Of a stretch of 57,789 nt of DNA, positions 50,607-57,789 are shown one piece after another; position 1 is the stretch's first letter; the number at the start of each line of letters is the position of its first letter. Source of the stretch: an uncultured Methylococcaceae bacterium (GTDB lineage Bacteria; Pseudomonadota; Gammaproteobacteria; Methylococcales; Methylomonadaceae); NCBI GenBank assembly GCA_903859415.1, contig CAIOMN010000260.1, forward strand, positions 1 to 57,789. Reading direction: 5' to 3'. The position numbers and the translations under genes are program-made. The notes beneath the pieces were generated by a model. The model had not been told where the DNA came from. It made no database searches and was given only the letters and a program-made list of their open reading frames with translations.

Positions 50607-53117
50607 CTATTCATGCCCTACGGGTTGCGGAGTTAATTTCCAGATTTCCCGATTGTATTCACCTATCGTTCTATCAGTAGAAAACTTGCCACTGTTTGCA
50701 CAATTTAAAATACTCATTTTGATCCAATGATCTTTATTTCGATAAGCATCTTCAACCCGTTGTTGGGCATCAATATAACTTCGAAAGTCAGCAATCGTCA
50801 TCCAAGGGTCATGCGGAGTTTTAATGGCGTTAATCAGATCATCGAACAGTCCGGGTTCAAATTGATTAAAATGACCTGACTCCAAAAGATGCATCACTTG
50901 CTGTAAGTCTTCATCCTGATCGATCAAAGCCGCAGGGTTATAATGCCCCCGTTTTGCTTCAATTTGTTCTTCTGTTAAACCAAACAGGAAAAAGTTTTCA
51001 TCACCCACTTCTTCACGAATTTCAATATTGGCACCATCCAGTGTACCAATAGTAATTGCACCGTTCATCATCAGTTTCATGTTGCCCGTGCCTGAAGCTT
51101 CTTTACCTGCGGTCGATATTTGTTCTGATAAATCGGCGCCGGAACATATTTTTTCCATGGCTGATACACGATAGTCTTCTAAAAACAATAAGGTTAATTT
51201 TTTGTTCACAACTGGGTCTGAATTAATAACCTGAGCAACATTATTGATCAATTTGATGATTTTTTTTGCCATCCGGTAACCGGGAGCCGCTTTACCACCA
51301 ATCAATACACACCTTGCCACCCGCTTATCTGCGTTACCTTTTTTAAGGCAGTTATAAAGATGAATAACATGCAAAATATTTAAAAATTGACGCTTGTATT
51401 CATGTATCCGTTTGACCTGGACATCAAATAAAGCATCCACACCCAAATTTAGATCCATATTGTGTTTGAGTTTTTTAAAATCAATCAAACCCTGTTTGGC
51501 CGACTGCTTAATAGCGTGCCAACGTTGTCGAAATTCTGCATCGTCAGCGTAGGGTTCCAGTTTTTTTAACTGCGATAAATCAGTGATCCAGCCATCACCG
51601 ATGGTTTCCGTTATCAAACTGGCCAATTTCGGATTACAGCCGGCTAACCAGCGTCGTGGCGTTACTCCATTGGTCTTATTATTAAATTTATGCGGCCATA
51701 AGGCATAAAAGTCACTGAATAAGCCTTGTTGCAATAACTGGGTATGCAGTTTTGCAACCCCATTCACAGAAAAACTACCCACGATGGCGAGATGAGCCAT
51801 TCTTACCTGTTGTTGATGGCCTTCCTCTATGATGGACATTCTACGTAAAATATCACCATCTCCCGGCCAATAGGCGGAGACTTCACTGATGAAATGCGCA
51901 TTAATTTCAAAAATAATGTCCATCAGCCGGGGCAATAACTGTTGCATCAAGGTGACGGACCATTTTTCCAGCGCTTCGGGCAATAAGGTATGATTGGTAT
52001 AAGCCATGGTCGTTTTTGTGATGGCCCAAGCCTCATCCCAGCTTAAGCCTTGCACATCCATTAACAGACGCATCAATTCAGCAATGGCAATGCTTGGATG
52101 CGTGTCGTTTAACTGGAAACAGCTTTTTTCAGCGAAGTGTGTAAAATTATTTCCATGCAGGCCTGTCCAGTGGGAAATGACATCTTGCAAACTGGCAGAA
52201 GCCAGAAAATATTGTTGCTGCAACCTTAGAATCTTACCATTTTCATTGGCATCATTGGGATACAACACCATGGTGATATTCTCGGCCGTAATTTTTGCCG
52301 CAACGGCTTCTGCATAATCACCTGCATTAAATTCATCCAGGTTAAACTCTTCAGTAGCGACAGCCTTCCACAGGCGTAACGTATTAACCGTACCATTCTG
52401 ATAACCGGGTATCGGCGTATCAAAAGGCACTGCTAACACGTCATGCGTGTCTACCCAGCCAAATTTCTGTTTACCATCAGCATCCGTCCATACCTTGGAA
52501 TGACCACCAAATTTTATGCGATGTGAATATTCCAGGCGCTCAATTTCCCAGACATTACCATAACGCAGCCAATGATCGGGTTTTTCAATCTGTTCACCAT
52601 TGACAATGGTCTGGGTAAACATACCGTATTCATAACGTAAGCCATAGCCTATAACCGGCAGTTGCAAGGTGGCGCAACTGTCTATAAAACAGGCTGCGAG
52701 CCGCCCCAACCCCCCATTACCGAGACCCGCATCCGCCTCACTGCTGATTAATTCTTCAATAGCAATACCAAGATCATACATCGCCTGAGTCACATTATCC
52801 GTTACGCCCAGATTAAGCATGGCATTGCTTAAGGTGCGTCCCATTAGAAACTCCATTGACAGATAATAACCGCGCCTACAGTCATTGTTTTTATAAGTCT
52901 TATGAGTCGCTTTCCAGTGTTCCATCAAGTGGTCACGAATCACCATCGATAAGGCTTCACCTGCATAAAAAGGCGATTGGTGGCTCTCATCACGACCCAA
53001 CAAATGCACATAGTATTGTTTAAAATAATTAATAAAATCCTGTTTTTCCACCCCCTGTTTTGGAAGTTCAGTAATGGATGGCTTGGGATGACTGATAACA
53101 TATTGGTTAATGGGCAT
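50607..53117 (-). CDS. glgP: Glycogen/alpha-glucan phosphorylase
   Basis: This 836-residue PLP enzyme releases glucose-1-phosphate from glycogen or maltodextrin with inorganic phosphate. AAGGA precedes the ATG by 8 bp. Family marks are GYYLSMEFLMGRTLSNAMLN (in part), LGNGGLGRLAACFIDS, GYGLRYEYGMF, FQLNDTHPSIAIAELMR, GVTPRRWL, IHEYKRQFLNILH and EASGTGNMKLMMNGA, in which the Lys (near 680) carries PLP. The N-terminal regulatory segment is bacterial-length. Pyruvate kinase-like and phoU genes flank it closely (29 and 57 bp), suggesting one transcript for storage-carbon use and lower glycolysis. Confidence 0.96.
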   Translation of the reverse strand: MPINQYVISHPKPSITELPKQGVEKQDFINYFKQYYVHLLGRDESHQSPFYAGEALSMVIRDHLMEHWKATHKTYKNNDCRRGYYLSMEFLMGRTLSNAMLNLGVTDNVTQAMYDLGIAIEELISSEADAGLGNGGLGRLAACFIDSCATLQLPVIGYGLRYEYGMFTQTIVNGEQIEKPDHWLRYGNVWEIERLEYSHRIKFGGHSKVWTDADGKQKFGWVDTHDVLAVPFDTPIPGYQNGTVNTLRLWKAVATEEFNLDEFNAGDYAEAVAAKITAENITMVLYPNDANENGKILRLQQQYFLASASLQDVISHWTGLHGNNFTHFAEKSCFQLNDTHPSIAIAELMRLLMDVQGLSWDEAWAITKTTMAYTNHTLLPEALEKWSVTLMQQLLPRLMDIIFEINAHFISEVSAYWPGDGDILRRMSIIEEGHQQQVRMAHLAIVGSFSVNGVAKLHTQLLQQGLFSDFYALWPHKFNNKTNGVTPRRWLAGCNPKLASLITETIGDGWITDLSQLKKLEPYADDAEFRQRWHAIKQSAKQGLIDFKKLKHNMDLNLGVDALFDVQVKRIHEYKRQFLNILHVIHLYNCLKKGNADKRVARCVLIGGKAAPGYRMAKKIIKLINNVAQVINSDPVVNKKLTLLFLEDYRVSAMEKICSGADLSEQISTAGKEASGTGNMKLMMNGAITIGTLDGANIEIREEVGDENFFLFGLTEEQIEAKRGHYNPAALIDQDEDLQQVMHLLESGHFNQFEPGLFDDLINAIKTPHDPWMTIADFRSYIDAQQRVEDAYRNKDHWIKMSILNCANSGKFSTDRTIGEYNREIWKLTPQPVGHE

Positions 53118-53146
53118 GATTTAATCCTTAAATTAAGTTAATCGGC

Positions 53147-55027
53147 TTACCAGTGAAGAGCTCTTAAGCGGGAGAATTTTTTGCGTTGATGCTCTTGCAT
53201 ACGCACCATCACGTTCACCAGTGCTTCTATCGCATCTAGAATATAGGGACCTTTATTCAACATGACGCATTCAGCCCTAACCGCCATGGCCGCATCGGTA
53301 AACTCAGGTCTGGAGCGGGTGCCTTTTTTGGCGATGGATTCCAGTACCTGGGTGGCCCAAATAACTGGAACATGTGCTGCTTCACATAACCACAGGAGCT
53401 CTTCTTGAATTTCAGCGAGTCTGGCGCTACCTAATTCAACGGCTAAATCCCCTCTGGCAATCATGATGCCGAGATTATGCCGGCCAATAGTCCCCAATAT
53501 AATATCCGGAAGATTTTTGACGGCACGATTGGTTTCGATTTTGGCGATTATAGGTAACTTTGATGCCTTCCGTTTGGCAAGTTCTGTCATTAATTGCTCC
53601 ATATCCGCAAGCGTTTCGACAAAGGAGAACCCAACCATATCAGCATGTAAGCAAACAAAATCCAGATCTGTTAAATCTTTCTGAGTGAGCGGGGACAACT
53701 GTAATTCAGCCCCGGGAAAATTAATGCCTTTATCACTTTTTATCCGTACACCACCGGCTTTTGCTACCGTTACCCGTAACAGCACCCCTTTTTCTGTGAT
53801 GGTTTCGACAATTGCACCCAACTTACCATCATCAATCCAGACGGATTGACCGATTTCCAGTTTTTCTATTGCAGAAGAAAGCGTACATCCTATTTGAGCT
53901 GGATGAATCAAGTTCTGGTTTTCATCGTATTCGGCGGGTTTACCGTTGATATCGCCAGATGTTAACAACAACAACTGGTTTTTAAGTACACGAATAGCCA
54001 GTGGCTCACCGACAAAATCCCCTAAGGTAAACTTTTCTGATTTGTGCTTATCCTTTTTATGAGGGGTTGTCAGCGTTAAGGAACAACCTGAGGCAAGAAA
54101 AGCTGATTTTTCACAACTTATCAGCCACTCCGTCTCGGAGAGCGCTTTTTCTACTTGCAGATAACGTTGTTTGCTTCGATTGTCGATAAAACCAATGTTC
54201 ATTCCTGGTTCAAGCTTTTCATGCAACGCTATTGGAATGAGCACTCTGAATAATGAAGGATCGACTGAAGGACTTTCAAAATCAGTAGCAAAAATCAAAT
54301 ACCCCGGCTCTACAACCTGACCGGTCAGGTCCTTTTTAACGCGGATATGATGAATAGGAGGACCTAGGGTAATAGGGCCCGTACGAATCTTGTGTCCTGC
54401 AAGATCCATAAGAATACGGCAAGAACGATTGATTTCTGTTTCTGCGCGGCGGATATTGTTTACGATTCCTTGCCAGATAATAGGGTCATCATGCGCACAA
54501 TTAATCCTTGCACAGGTCATACCCTTTTCCAAAAACGCTCTTACCAGCGCATAATCCCAAGCCGCTTCAGGGGGCATGGTCACCATTACATGAGCCCGAC
54601 CCTGTTGGTGAAAGGGACCGAACAAGTCAATGGTATGCTGATTCAGAAACTGCTGACCACGAATAAAGCAAATTTCGTGATTTTGTTCGTTCAGTGGATA
54701 ACGCTTGTCTGTTGCCCGTTTCAATACATCGATCAATGAATCCAACGTCGTTAATACCGCTGCTTCAGCTCTACCCAAAGACGTTAAACTGGTCTGAGCC
54801 AGACGATCCTGTAGATCACGTAGATCAAATTGCCGCATAGCAAGATAATGCGCAAGGTTATAAGCGCTTTTAGAAAAAACGCCTGAAGGATAATGGCACT
54901 GATATTTTTGCAGGCGCTGGTTTGCCTTGATTTCAATCTCTTTTCGTAAGTCATCAATCTCTGCAAGTATGTGTTTCAGAACATCTTCGCAGGGATCAGG
55001 TGTCTTTTTTTTACTGCTCCATAGCAT
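53147..55027 (-). CDS. Atypical pyruvate kinase with N-terminal extension and no C-terminal regulatory domain
   Basis: This 626-residue pyruvate kinase-family protein begins with ~135 residues of helical extension, not part of the classical enzyme. The TIM barrel follows. Active-site equivalents are ARINCAHDD (Arg and Asn), ILMDLAGHKIRTG, IIAKIETNRAVKNLP (catalytic Lys near 496), GIMIARGDLAVELG and ATQVLESIAKKGTRSRPEFT. The B domain is enlarged (about 240-440). After VMLNKGPYILDAIEALVNVM the protein ends, without the ~110-residue PK_C domain that binds allosteric effectors in type I and II enzymes, and MLSGET is replaced by MLNKGP. It probably converts PEP + ADP to pyruvate + ATP without the usual allostery. 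It is the first gene of a run continuing into glgP (29-bp gap). Confidence 0.85.
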   Translation of the reverse strand: MLWSSKKKTPDPCEDVLKHILAEIDDLRKEIEIKANQRLQKYQCHYPSGVFSKSAYNLAHYLAMRQFDLRDLQDRLAQTSLTSLGRAEAAVLTTLDSLIDVLKRATDKRYPLNEQNHEICFIRGQQFLNQHTIDLFGPFHQQGRAHVMVTMPPEAAWDYALVRAFLEKGMTCARINCAHDDPIIWQGIVNNIRRAETEINRSCRILMDLAGHKIRTGPITLGPPIHHIRVKKDLTGQVVEPGYLIFATDFESPSVDPSLFRVLIPIALHEKLEPGMNIGFIDNRSKQRYLQVEKALSETEWLISCEKSAFLASGCSLTLTTPHKKDKHKSEKFTLGDFVGEPLAIRVLKNQLLLLTSGDINGKPAEYDENQNLIHPAQIGCTLSSAIEKLEIGQSVWIDDGKLGAIVETITEKGVLLRVTVAKAGGVRIKSDKGINFPGAELQLSPLTQKDLTDLDFVCLHADMVGFSFVETLADMEQLMTELAKRKASKLPIIAKIETNRAVKNLPDIILGTIGRHNLGIMIARGDLAVELGSARLAEIQEELLWLCEAAHVPVIWATQVLESIAKKGTRSRPEFTDAAMAVRAECVMLNKGPYILDAIEALVNVMVRMQEHQRKKFSRLRALHW

Positions 55028-55114
55028 GGCTTATTGACTCGTATTACATAACATTTTTTATTATGTATATATTACTTAAAAAATGTGACAGCTTGATTAT
55101 TATGAAAGGGTATC

Positions 55115-57493
55115 TTATAGCGCTTGAAAATATAAGGTATGTATACGCTTGCCTGGCATAAACGGAACTACTTTACCTTCTTGCCAAAACGGTTGTTGAT
55201 CCCGGTAATGTTTTGAAAAAGGATTACCCGATTGACCGCCCGGCATTTCCAATATACCACTTTCTGGATGATCAGGCGCCAGCACTAATCTTTCACTCGC
55301 ACCATGCTCATGTGACATAACCCTTACACAGACACTCGCACAGCCCGAACTTTCAAAATCGGCAATATCCAAAAAGTTTGCCAGAATGGGGAAACTTTTA
55401 CTGAAAGGATGATGCTGAGTAATCCGGTTAACAGTCCCCCAATTGAGGTCTGCAAGCTCAATTTCAGGATACTTATTTTGCAAGTCATTTGCCGCCGCAC
55501 TCAAGGTATCCAAAATGAATACCTGCCAATTGTCCTTAAACTCTGCAGGAATAACGCCATTAGGACGTTCCGTTAATAACTGTCGGAGCGGGGTTTCCAT
55601 TTCACGCCAGGCATAATTAAAGTGAGGGTCAAATTGTTTACAACGAGCCACGACTTTAGCAAACAAGGCTTCAGCCAGTTTTGTTCGAAACGTCTTCAAC
55701 AGCGCGGCGCCTTTACTATCAGCATCCATATGCCCATCCCAGGCCAGCAACGTTTGTCCCTTTTCATTTAGCTTACCGTCCTTGTCCTTAAAAGGCTGTA
55801 AAGCCTTTAAAGCGAGTTGCTGATAAAACTCATAAAACTCACTGCGCGTATCGAGCTGTATATTTAACATAGACTGTTCGGTAAGACTGTTAGACTCCTT
55901 CAGTAATTCTGAGATGCGATAGGCTCGGTAGCCTAAAGCCCAATTATGACCTACTACATAAGGATAATCACGACCCAAGGTGCGGTTATTGGCAGTAACA
56001 ATAAAGCCTTCTGACGGATCGTATATGCGGGGTAACTGTTCTGCTGGTATAAACCCATCCCAAGCCCTCGAAGCATCGGCCCATGACCGGCTGACCATAC
56101 CATTAAAGCCTTTTCGATTAGGAAAACGCCCCATATAAGTCCAACCGATATGACCCGCCCGATCCGCAAACACGACATTTTGCGGGGGACCCCCTGCCTG
56201 ATTAATCACCGTCATCGCTTCTTTGACAGTAGCCACTTTATCCATATCAAGCATCCCTAAATCTACCGCTGTTGTTTCTAGCGCGGTCCATTTTATTGCA
56301 ACAGAATGACCTAACAAGGGTTTTGATGAGACAGGGCCCCAAATCGTAGAGCGTAATGCGATAGGAATATCAGCTGCGTCTTTGACCTTGATAATCTCTG
56401 ACTTGTTAGTAAAAGGAATCCAGCCTTTTGGCGTTAAATATGCTTGCGGGTTATCAGATTTTATCTCAAGCGTAATTAAATCCAGTAAGTCGGCGGTTAC
56501 ATTGGTAAATCCCCAGGCAACATTTTTATTCCCACCCACAATAACCAACGGCAACCCCGGTAAAGTAACCCCGTTAAGCGTGTTATCGGTATAATTTAAT
56601 TCAGCCCGATACCAAATATTCGGCGAATTTAAGCCCAAATGCATATCGTTGGCTATCATCGCATGGCCTTCGAGGGTCTTCTTACCGGCTACCACCCAAT
56701 TATTTGATCCTGCGATACTGCTATCCACATTAACTGAACCTTTAGCCAATTTGACAGACGACTCATCCAGCGAAGCAAAGGCACTGGCGGGAATTGGCTT
56801 TGCTGGTCGGTGCGACTCCGGTCCACCCAGTAATACAGTGGCATACGTATCCGTATCGGGCGTCAGAAAATCCACTAATTCTTTTGGCAAGGCTTTTTCC
56901 ATCACCGTCACCATACGCTCATCGTCTTCTTCACCATTGAGGTTCTGAAACATGCCCAAAGCCACCAGTATGCTGTCTTCTGCACGCCAGGGTTCAGGAC
57001 GAAAATCAAGGGCAATAAACTCAGGCGGCAACACTTTAACCTGATTAATAAACGCATTTACGCCTAATACATAGGCATCCAGTACCTGTTTCTGGTCTAC
57101 AGGCAAAGCAGCAACAACATTTTTGGCCACTTGCTCAAACTGGTAATCACGCTGACTCTTATCCAGTTCAACAGCCTTTGGACCGAAGACCTCTGATAAG
57201 CGCCCCGCGCTTTTACGGCGCATTAATTCCATTTGAAACAAACGATCGCGGGCATGTAAAAATCCCAGCACCTGAAAAGCATCATTGCGACTAGCCGCAT
57301 TAATGGAGGGAATACCCAGACTATCCGCATCGACAGTTACGGGATTTTTTAAATCTGCAAGGGCTATCTCACCGTCTTCAGTACCTAATGACGTATTGAG
57401 AAAATAAAAGCCCGTCGTTGCAACGATAAGCAACAGCGCGAAGAGAAAGCTAAAAGCGTATTTAAATTTTTTGGAAAGCACAGCAGAACTCAA
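55115..57493 (-). CDS. Penicillin acylase family protein (Ntn hydrolase)
   Basis: This 792-residue precursor has an N-terminal hydrophobic segment (FSFLFALLLIVATTGFYFL, about 14-32; signal or anchor) and is probably periplasmic. The family processes itself into alpha and beta chains. The new N-terminal Ser of the beta chain is visible in IAGSNNWVVAGKKT near residue 262, followed by ANDMHLGLNSPNIWY and GLPLVIVGGNKNVAWGFTN. The alpha-chain part contains FLHARDRLFQMELMRR. Late motifs are SLPG-like MPGGQSGNPFSKHY. Relatives hydrolyse amide bonds of penicillins or N-acyl-homoserine lactones, so quorum quenching or recycling is possible; the substrate cannot be read from sequence. It is 87 bp upstream of the pyruvate kinase gene. 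Confidence 0.9.
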   Translation of the reverse strand: MSSAVLSKKFKYAFSFLFALLLIVATTGFYFLNTSLGTEDGEIALADLKNPVTVDADSLGIPSINAASRNDAFQVLGFLHARDRLFQMELMRRKSAGRLSEVFGPKAVELDKSQRDYQFEQVAKNVVAALPVDQKQVLDAYVLGVNAFINQVKVLPPEFIALDFRPEPWRAEDSILVALGMFQNLNGEEDDERMVTVMEKALPKELVDFLTPDTDTYATVLLGGPESHRPAKPIPASAFASLDESSVKLAKGSVNVDSSIAGSNNWVVAGKKTLEGHAMIANDMHLGLNSPNIWYRAELNYTDNTLNGVTLPGLPLVIVGGNKNVAWGFTNVTADLLDLITLEIKSDNPQAYLTPKGWIPFTNKSEIIKVKDAADIPIALRSTIWGPVSSKPLLGHSVAIKWTALETTAVDLGMLDMDKVATVKEAMTVINQAGGPPQNVVFADRAGHIGWTYMGRFPNRKGFNGMVSRSWADASRAWDGFIPAEQLPRIYDPSEGFIVTANNRTLGRDYPYVVGHNWALGYRAYRISELLKESNSLTEQSMLNIQLDTRSEFYEFYQQLALKALQPFKDKDGKLNEKGQTLLAWDGHMDADSKGAALLKTFRTKLAEALFAKVVARCKQFDPHFNYAWREMETPLRQLLTERPNGVIPAEFKDNWQVFILDTLSAAANDLQNKYPEIELADLNWGTVNRITQHHPFSKSFPILANFLDIADFESSGCASVCVRVMSHEHGASERLVLAPDHPESGILEMPGGQSGNPFSKHYRDQQPFWQEGKVVPFMPGKRIHTLYFQAL

Positions 57494-57594
57494 GTGAACA
57501 GACTATTAACAATTGACCTAAACTTTACGCTAAAAGATTTAACAGGGTCAAGTTAACGTTAAGTATTGAATAACTCACTAAAGGAATTGATAAA

Positions 57595-57675
57595 ACAGGT
57601 CAGGTGCTAGCACTACTTGCAGAGGTGCTGAGAGTGGTTATACCGATGCTGAACCTGTTAGCAATGCGCTCACTG
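57595..57675 (+). promoter_or_regulatory. Possible degenerate TPP (THI-box) riboswitch-like sequence
   Basis: GAGGTGCTGAGAGTGG, ATACC and CTGAACCTGTTAGC occur in the order and spacing of the thiamin pyrophosphate riboswitch core (GGTGC, CTGAGA, ACC, GAACCTG). The expected TAATGCCAGCGTAGGGA end is poor (AATGCG... only), so this may be a decayed or chance match. Any controlled gene would start at or beyond the window edge. Confidence 0.25.
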
Positions 57676-57691
57676 GCTCCAGCGGGCCAAA

Positions 57692-57789
57692 ATGACAGCT
57701 AGTAAAGGTATTAAAAGCCACTGCAAAGCTATTGCCGTAGCTCATAGCCTGGCTGAAGCAGTTAATGCTAATTCAGAGGGCCATCGTTG
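57692..57789 (+). CDS. Possible start of an unidentified gene, cut by the window end
   Basis: An ATG at 57692 opens a frame that continues to the last base: MTASKGIKSHCKAIAVAHSL, then AEAVNANSEGHR. No ribosome binding site precedes it and I recognise no family; in particular it does not resemble ThiC. Only 32 codons are visible, so it may be chance. Confidence 0.2.
   Translation, partial: MTASKGIKSHCKAIAVAHSLAEAVNANSEGHR

Noticed and set aside
1-57789. Integrase, transposase, tRNA or attachment site bordering the island
   Set aside because: I looked near 24.1 and 28.8 kb and found none, so the island cannot be called an integrated element.

Overview
The window is a chromosomal segment of a gammaproteobacterium, most plausibly a methanotroph of the order Methylococcales. 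This placement is an inference from gene content: DraT/DraG control of nitrogenase, a phosphoketolase/acetate kinase pair, glycogen phosphorylase, RimK, HypE and E. coli-like housekeeping proteins. No methane monooxygenase, rRNA or nif gene is present to prove it. The DNA is moderately AT-rich. I saw no tRNA, rRNA, CRISPR array, integrase or intact transposase.

Layout. 1-157 is the end of a cytochrome c' gene. 236-3559 (minus) is a coupled NhaD antiporter/KdpD-like kinase/KdpE-like regulator operon. 4069-5763 (plus) is draT-draG, followed by rimK. 7028-10508 (minus) holds ftsH and a divergent RpoD-like sigma factor. 11078-15722 (minus) holds a large SNF2 helicase and a small discoidin-like protein. 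15897-17189 is a QEGLA/HExxxH metallopeptidase-family gene. 17398-22994 carries cell-wall enzymes (a MepK-like endopeptidase and two L,D-transpeptidases) with an orphan hypE between the transpeptidases. 23145-24104 holds yaiI and ygjP.

24101-28740 is an accessory island of small toxin-antitoxin-like modules in different states of decay. It contains an antitoxin with a truncated MazF-like toxin, an intact BrnT pair, an intact DUF4160/DUF2442 pair, a PIN/DUF2442 fusion broken by a 10-bp tandem duplication, and a VapB whose VapC has lost its N-terminus. Two unknown proteins, degenerate dispersed repeats and an ATTCG-rich non-coding stretch lie among them. Housekeeping genes resume with a threonine aldolase, a secreted metallo-beta-lactamase-fold hydrolase and gcvT-gcvP.

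From 35954 to 57493 every gene is on the minus strand: penicillin acylase, an atypical pyruvate kinase, glycogen phosphorylase, phoU, phosphoketolase, acetate kinase, a DUF47/PhoU-like protein, a 2485-residue protein of unknown function and an ATP-grasp-like protein. The central part reads as phosphate-coupled carbon flow: glycogen plus Pi to glucose-1-P, sugar phosphate plus Pi to acetyl-P, acetyl-P to ATP, with PhoU as phosphate signalling. The last three genes (45575 to 35954), tightly spaced and ending in a 17-bp overlap, are my best candidate for an undescribed system. Two 61-62 bp copies of a REP-like double-hairpin element lie near 30.0 and 47.1 kb. The sequence past 57494 may hold a TPP-riboswitch-like leader for a gene outside the window.
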